The position numbers and the translations under genes were made by a program. From Bradyrhizobium sp. (GTDB lineage: Bacteria > Pseudomonadota > Alphaproteobacteria > Rhizobiales > Xanthobacteraceae), in NCBI GenBank assembly GCA_028290305.1, contig JAQGKC010000350.1:1-7582 (forward strand): a DNA stretch of 7,582 bases, in the 5' to 3' direction. Positions 5,573-7,582 of the stretch are shown here, piece by piece (within the stretch, counting starts at the first letter, position 1; each line of letters starts with the position of its first letter). The notes beneath the pieces were generated by a model. The model was not told the origin of the DNA and did no database searches. It saw only the letters and a program-made list of their open reading frames with translations.

Positions 5573-7061
5573 GACCGTTGCGATCGAGATGGGACACACA
5601 ACGGCGGGTGCCCCGGCGGCTCTGGACCTAGAGGAACTGCTAGCTACACGCCTGCTGGTGCAGGGCAATTCCGGCTCCGGCAAATCGCATCTGCTGCGAC
5701 GGCTGCTGGAACAGAGTGCCCCCTGGGTGCAGCAGACCGTCATCGACCCCGAAGGCGACTTCGTGGCGCTCGCCGACCGTTTTGGCCACCTTGTGATCAA
5801 TGCCGAGGACCATACTGAGCGGGGCCTGCAGGTCGCCGGCGAGCGAGCGCGCATCCATCGCGTCTCCACGGTGCTCAATCTCGAGGATCTCGACGCCGAG
5901 AACCAAATGCGGCGCGCCGCTGCCTGTCTCGGCGGGCTTTTCGAGGCCGCCCGCGACCACTGGTACCCGATGCTCGTAGTGGTCGATGAGGCGCAGCTGT
6001 TCGCGCCGGCCGTCGCCGTGGAGGTCTCGGACGAGGCGCGCAAACTCTCTCTCGGCGCCATGACGAATCTGATGTGTCGAGGCCGCAAACGCGGGCTTGC
6101 GGGGGTCATCGCAACCCAGCGATTGGCCAAGCTCGCCAAGAACGTCGCTGCGGAGGCTTCCAATTTCCTGATGGGCCGCACCTTCCTGGATATCGACATG
6201 GCGCGCGCCGCCGACCTTCTCGGCATGGAGCGGCGGCAGGCAGACGCCTTCCGCGATCTGGAACGGGGCCAATTCATGGCGCTAGGCCCGGCGCTCTCCC
6301 GCCGCCCTCTGAAGCTGCGCATCGGTCCAACGGATACCCAGCCGCGTAATGCGACTCCGCGACTGATGCCGCTGCCTAGCGCGACGCTGGAGGACGTACG
6401 CGCCACAATTCTCGCAGCCCCGCCGCCGGAAAATATCCGGCCACAGCGCCGCCCGCCATCTCCTGACCTCCTCGGACAGCTGATGATGGCAAAGTCTGCG
6501 GCGCTGGAGGCCCACCCCGACGTGGTGGAGCAGCCTCTTAGCGCTGAGGAACTGGCCGAGCGGCGTGAACGCCTAGACCGTATTCTGCGCGCGGTCATGG
6601 CCGAACCTGACGCGGGATTCCGTGCTATCGGCGCACTCTATCAGGAGTTCGTCGTCCGCTGCCGAATCGAGGGCCTCGGTTTGGCCGTGCTGGACCTGGG
6701 TGACTTCCGTCGTATGCTGACGCACGCCCGCGCCGGCCTCGACGGCGATATGGGAAAGGATGACACGTGGCAGGATGTTTCGGTTCGCGCCTCGATTCTG
6801 CCCGAGGACATGCAGGGTGTCTTCTTGATGGTCGCCCGCGCAGCGAAGGAAGGTTGGCCCTGCCCGAGCGACGCCGCGATTGCTCGCGCGTATGGCTCGC
6901 ACTCATTGCGCCGTGCGCGACGCCTGCTGACATACATCGAGGAGCAGGGCCTTATCGTCTGCCAGCTTGACGGTGCTGGCCGGCGGATCGTGACGCTTGT
7001 CGAATTGGCCTGGGCGACGGCACCCGGCGATCCCAACGCCGAGGTAGTGCCGGCCGAGTAA
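5571..7061 (+). CDS. HerA/FtsK-like ATP-binding protein (DUF87-type P-loop ATPase)
   Basis: A complete 496-residue gene. The P-loop, GNSGSGKSH, is at 32-40, followed by an acidic strand TVIDPEGDF (56-64) like that after the P-loop in HerA. The Walker B is MLVVVDEAQ (134-142). Then come a basic region, CRGRKRGLAGVIATQR (169-184), with sensor-like polar and arginine residues, and FLMGRTFLDIDMARAADLLG (199-218). Residues 251-330 are a proline-rich, low-conservation linker. The C-terminal part, roughly 405-478, looks like a winged helix (DAAIARAYGSHSLRRARRLL, then EEQGLIV and RRIVTLVEL). HerA-type ATPases are ring-shaped DNA translocases or helicases, here cytoplasmic. I recall a rhizobial family of this length with the same IEMGHTTAGAPAALDLEELL start, whose job is undefined. 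The ATG at 5571 is chosen for that start; GGGAGA at 5551-5556 is 14 bases away, so the ribosome site is weak. The gene is intact although its neighbours are dead. Confidence 0.88.
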   Translation: MTVAIEMGHTTAGAPAALDLEELLATRLLVQGNSGSGKSHLLRRLLEQSAPWVQQTVIDPEGDFVALADRFGHLVINAEDHTERGLQVAGERARIHRVSTVLNLEDLDAENQMRRAAACLGGLFEAARDHWYPMLVVVDEAQLFAPAVAVEVSDEARKLSLGAMTNLMCRGRKRGLAGVIATQRLAKLAKNVAAEASNFLMGRTFLDIDMARAADLLGMERRQADAFRDLERGQFMALGPALSRRPLKLRIGPTDTQPRNATPRLMPLPSATLEDVRATILAAPPPENIRPQRRPPSPDLLGQLMMAKSAALEAHPDVVEQPLSAEELAERRERLDRILRAVMAEPDAGFRAIGALYQEFVVRCRIEGLGLAVLDLGDFRRMLTHARAGLDGDMGKDDTWQDVSVRASILPEDMQGVFLMVARAAKEGWPCPSDAAIARAYGSHSLRRARRLLTYIEEQGLIVCQLDGAGRRIVTLVELAWATAPGDPNAEVVPAE

Positions 7062-7175
7062 GCCTCAACCGTTCGTCATCTATGATGAAACTGAGTGCCT
7101 GCTCAGAAAAAAACCCGCATCAAGCTGCAGCAAAGGAAAGAAAAGTCGTCGCCGACCTAACTTGGCGGCAGCTCT
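7062..7175. other. Gap after the HerA-like gene with two small hairpins
   Basis: Two 5-bp stems are visible: TCATC/GATGA at 7076-7088 and CTGAG/CTCAG at 7091-7106. The second is followed by seven A, not T, so neither is a standard terminator for the HerA-like gene. I found no clear promoter for the small genes downstream. Confidence 0.4.
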
Positions 7176-7403
7176 TTGCCACCGCCTGCGAATAGAATCT
7201 TAACCAGAGGTCACCCGCGAACGTCTTCTTTGCGCCAGAAAAACCGCCCCGAAAAGAGACTTCGCATCCGCCGCAAGGCGATCGAAAAGATAATCGATCG
7301 CTCCGCGCCACCCGAAGAACGAGCTCAGCGCCGGCGCCGGCTCACCAAGGGGCCGACCGAGTTTCGCGAGGACCGGGTCGACCTGCCGAAGTTGAAGAAA
7401 TGA
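7176..7403 (+). CDS. Small, strongly basic hypothetical protein
   Basis: An open frame of 75 codons ends with TGA at 7401-7403. The convincing part begins around 7221 and is very rich in Arg and Lys: LRQKNRPEKRLRIRRKAIEK, then DRSAPPEERAQRRRRLTKGP and TEFREDRVDLPKLKK. Such a composition suggests helices that may bind nucleic acid or a partner, but no named domain is recognised. The start is unclear: there is no ATG in frame. A TTG at 7176 or at 7230 could serve, and an ACG at 7221 sits ten bases after GAGG (7207-7210), as if an ATG had mutated. The stop overlaps the next start as ATGA, which implies translational coupling with the gene at 7400. That overlap and the biased composition are the best evidence that it is real. 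Confidence 0.6.
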   Translation: MPPPANRILTRGHPRTSSLRQKNRPEKRLRIRRKAIEKIIDRSAPPEERAQRRRRLTKGPTEFREDRVDLPKLKK

Positions 7404-7582
7404 GATCGGATGATCCGACGGAAGAGCGCGTCGTCTACAGCGAACGTTTTCAGGCCGTGTATTTTGATTTTCGAGGCAAAAGCATCTTCACTCGCTATGA
7501 TCGTTGCGAGTTCGTGAAATGCACCCTGCTTATCGACCACGCCACAGAGCAGTTAGCGTTCACCGCCTGCGTTTTCAAAGAC
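7400..7582 (+). CDS. Conserved hypothetical protein, N-terminal 61 residues (runs off right edge)
   Basis: The frame opens with the ATG at 7400-7402, overlapping the upstream stop, and stays open to the window edge. It starts MRSDDPTEERVVYSERFQAV and continues YFDFRGKSIFTRYDRCEFVK, then CTLLIDHATEQLAFTACVFK. The alternating hydrophobic pattern with repeated C-x-F/C-x-L units (RCEFVKCTLLI...TACVFKD) resembles the beta-helix rungs of pentapeptide-repeat proteins, though too little is visible to claim that family. I recall a conserved small protein family of Rhizobiales with this start, function unknown. No ribosome site other than GTTGAAGAA just upstream is seen; coupling to the preceding gene would supply ribosomes. 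Confidence 0.68.
   Translation, partial: MRSDDPTEERVVYSERFQAVYFDFRGKSIFTRYDRCEFVKCTLLIDHATEQLAFTACVFKD

Noticed and set aside
5640..6272. Second antisense frame (210 codons) over the HerA-like gene
   Set aside because: It is also a shadow of the plus-strand coding sequence; it shows no domain features and no ribosome site.
5450..6598. Long open frame of 382 codons antisense to the HerA-like gene
   Set aside because: It is rich in Arg and Ser with no recognisable motif, and lies opposite a clearly real gene; long antisense frames are expected in GC-rich DNA with biased third positions.
7076..7113. Possible intrinsic terminator after the HerA-like gene
   Set aside because: The stems are only 5 bp and are followed by A residues rather than a T tract; on the minus strand the T run lies before the stem, not after it.
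1..7582. CRISPR array, tRNA or rRNA genes
   Set aside because: No regularly spaced repeats, cloverleaf-like sequence or rRNA-like segments were seen on either strand.

Overview
The window looks like a stretch of an alphaproteobacterial genome, most likely Rhizobiales (Bradyrhizobium/Nitrobacteraceae type). This rests on moderately high GC, on small hypothetical families I associate with that group, and on remnants of a rhizobial-style integrative conjugative element (ICE). The genus is an inference from remembered protein families; no database search was possible.

Layout. Bases 1-337 (minus) are the start of a conserved hypothetical gene that runs off the left edge. Across a ~285-bp intergenic stretch lies a divergent gene for a small secreted four-cysteine protein (623-1057, plus). 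It is followed 17 bp later by a broken gene for the Tat-exported subunit 3 of a gluconate 2-dehydrogenase-type complex (about 1075-1440, plus). From about 1477 to 5572 almost everything is on the minus strand and decayed. There is the C-terminal part of a TrbI/VirB10 conjugation protein joined directly, out of frame, to the N-terminal part of an ArdC antirestriction protein. Next come a GC-rich segment with several inverted repeats (about 2220-2363) and an rve/DDE insertion sequence whose transposase carries an amber stop (2369-3464). Then follow an internal piece of a large SpvB/RHS-type protein with FG-GAP (VCBS) motifs, frameshifted at least three times, and an OLD/RecF-like AAA ATPase with about five frameshifts and no C-terminal part.

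From 5571 onward the sequence looks healthy again. A complete 496-residue HerA/FtsK-like ATPase gene (5571-7061, plus) has good Walker A and B motifs. After a ~110-bp gap come two small overlapping genes, a basic 75-residue protein and a partial protein that runs off the right edge.

How it fits together. The middle 4 kb is a graveyard of accessory DNA (ICE, IS, toxin-like and ATPase fragments) compressed by deletions. Four junctions can be placed closely: the gluconate dehydrogenase remnant to trbI (about 1440-1477), trbI to ardC (about 1910), IS to RHS (3463), and RHS to ATPase (about 4500-4520). No intact multi-gene system is visible. The items most worth follow-up are the intact HerA-like ATPase with its head-to-head start against the dead ATPase, the structured element upstream of the ardC remnant, and the single junction that appears to have removed a whole conjugation cluster.
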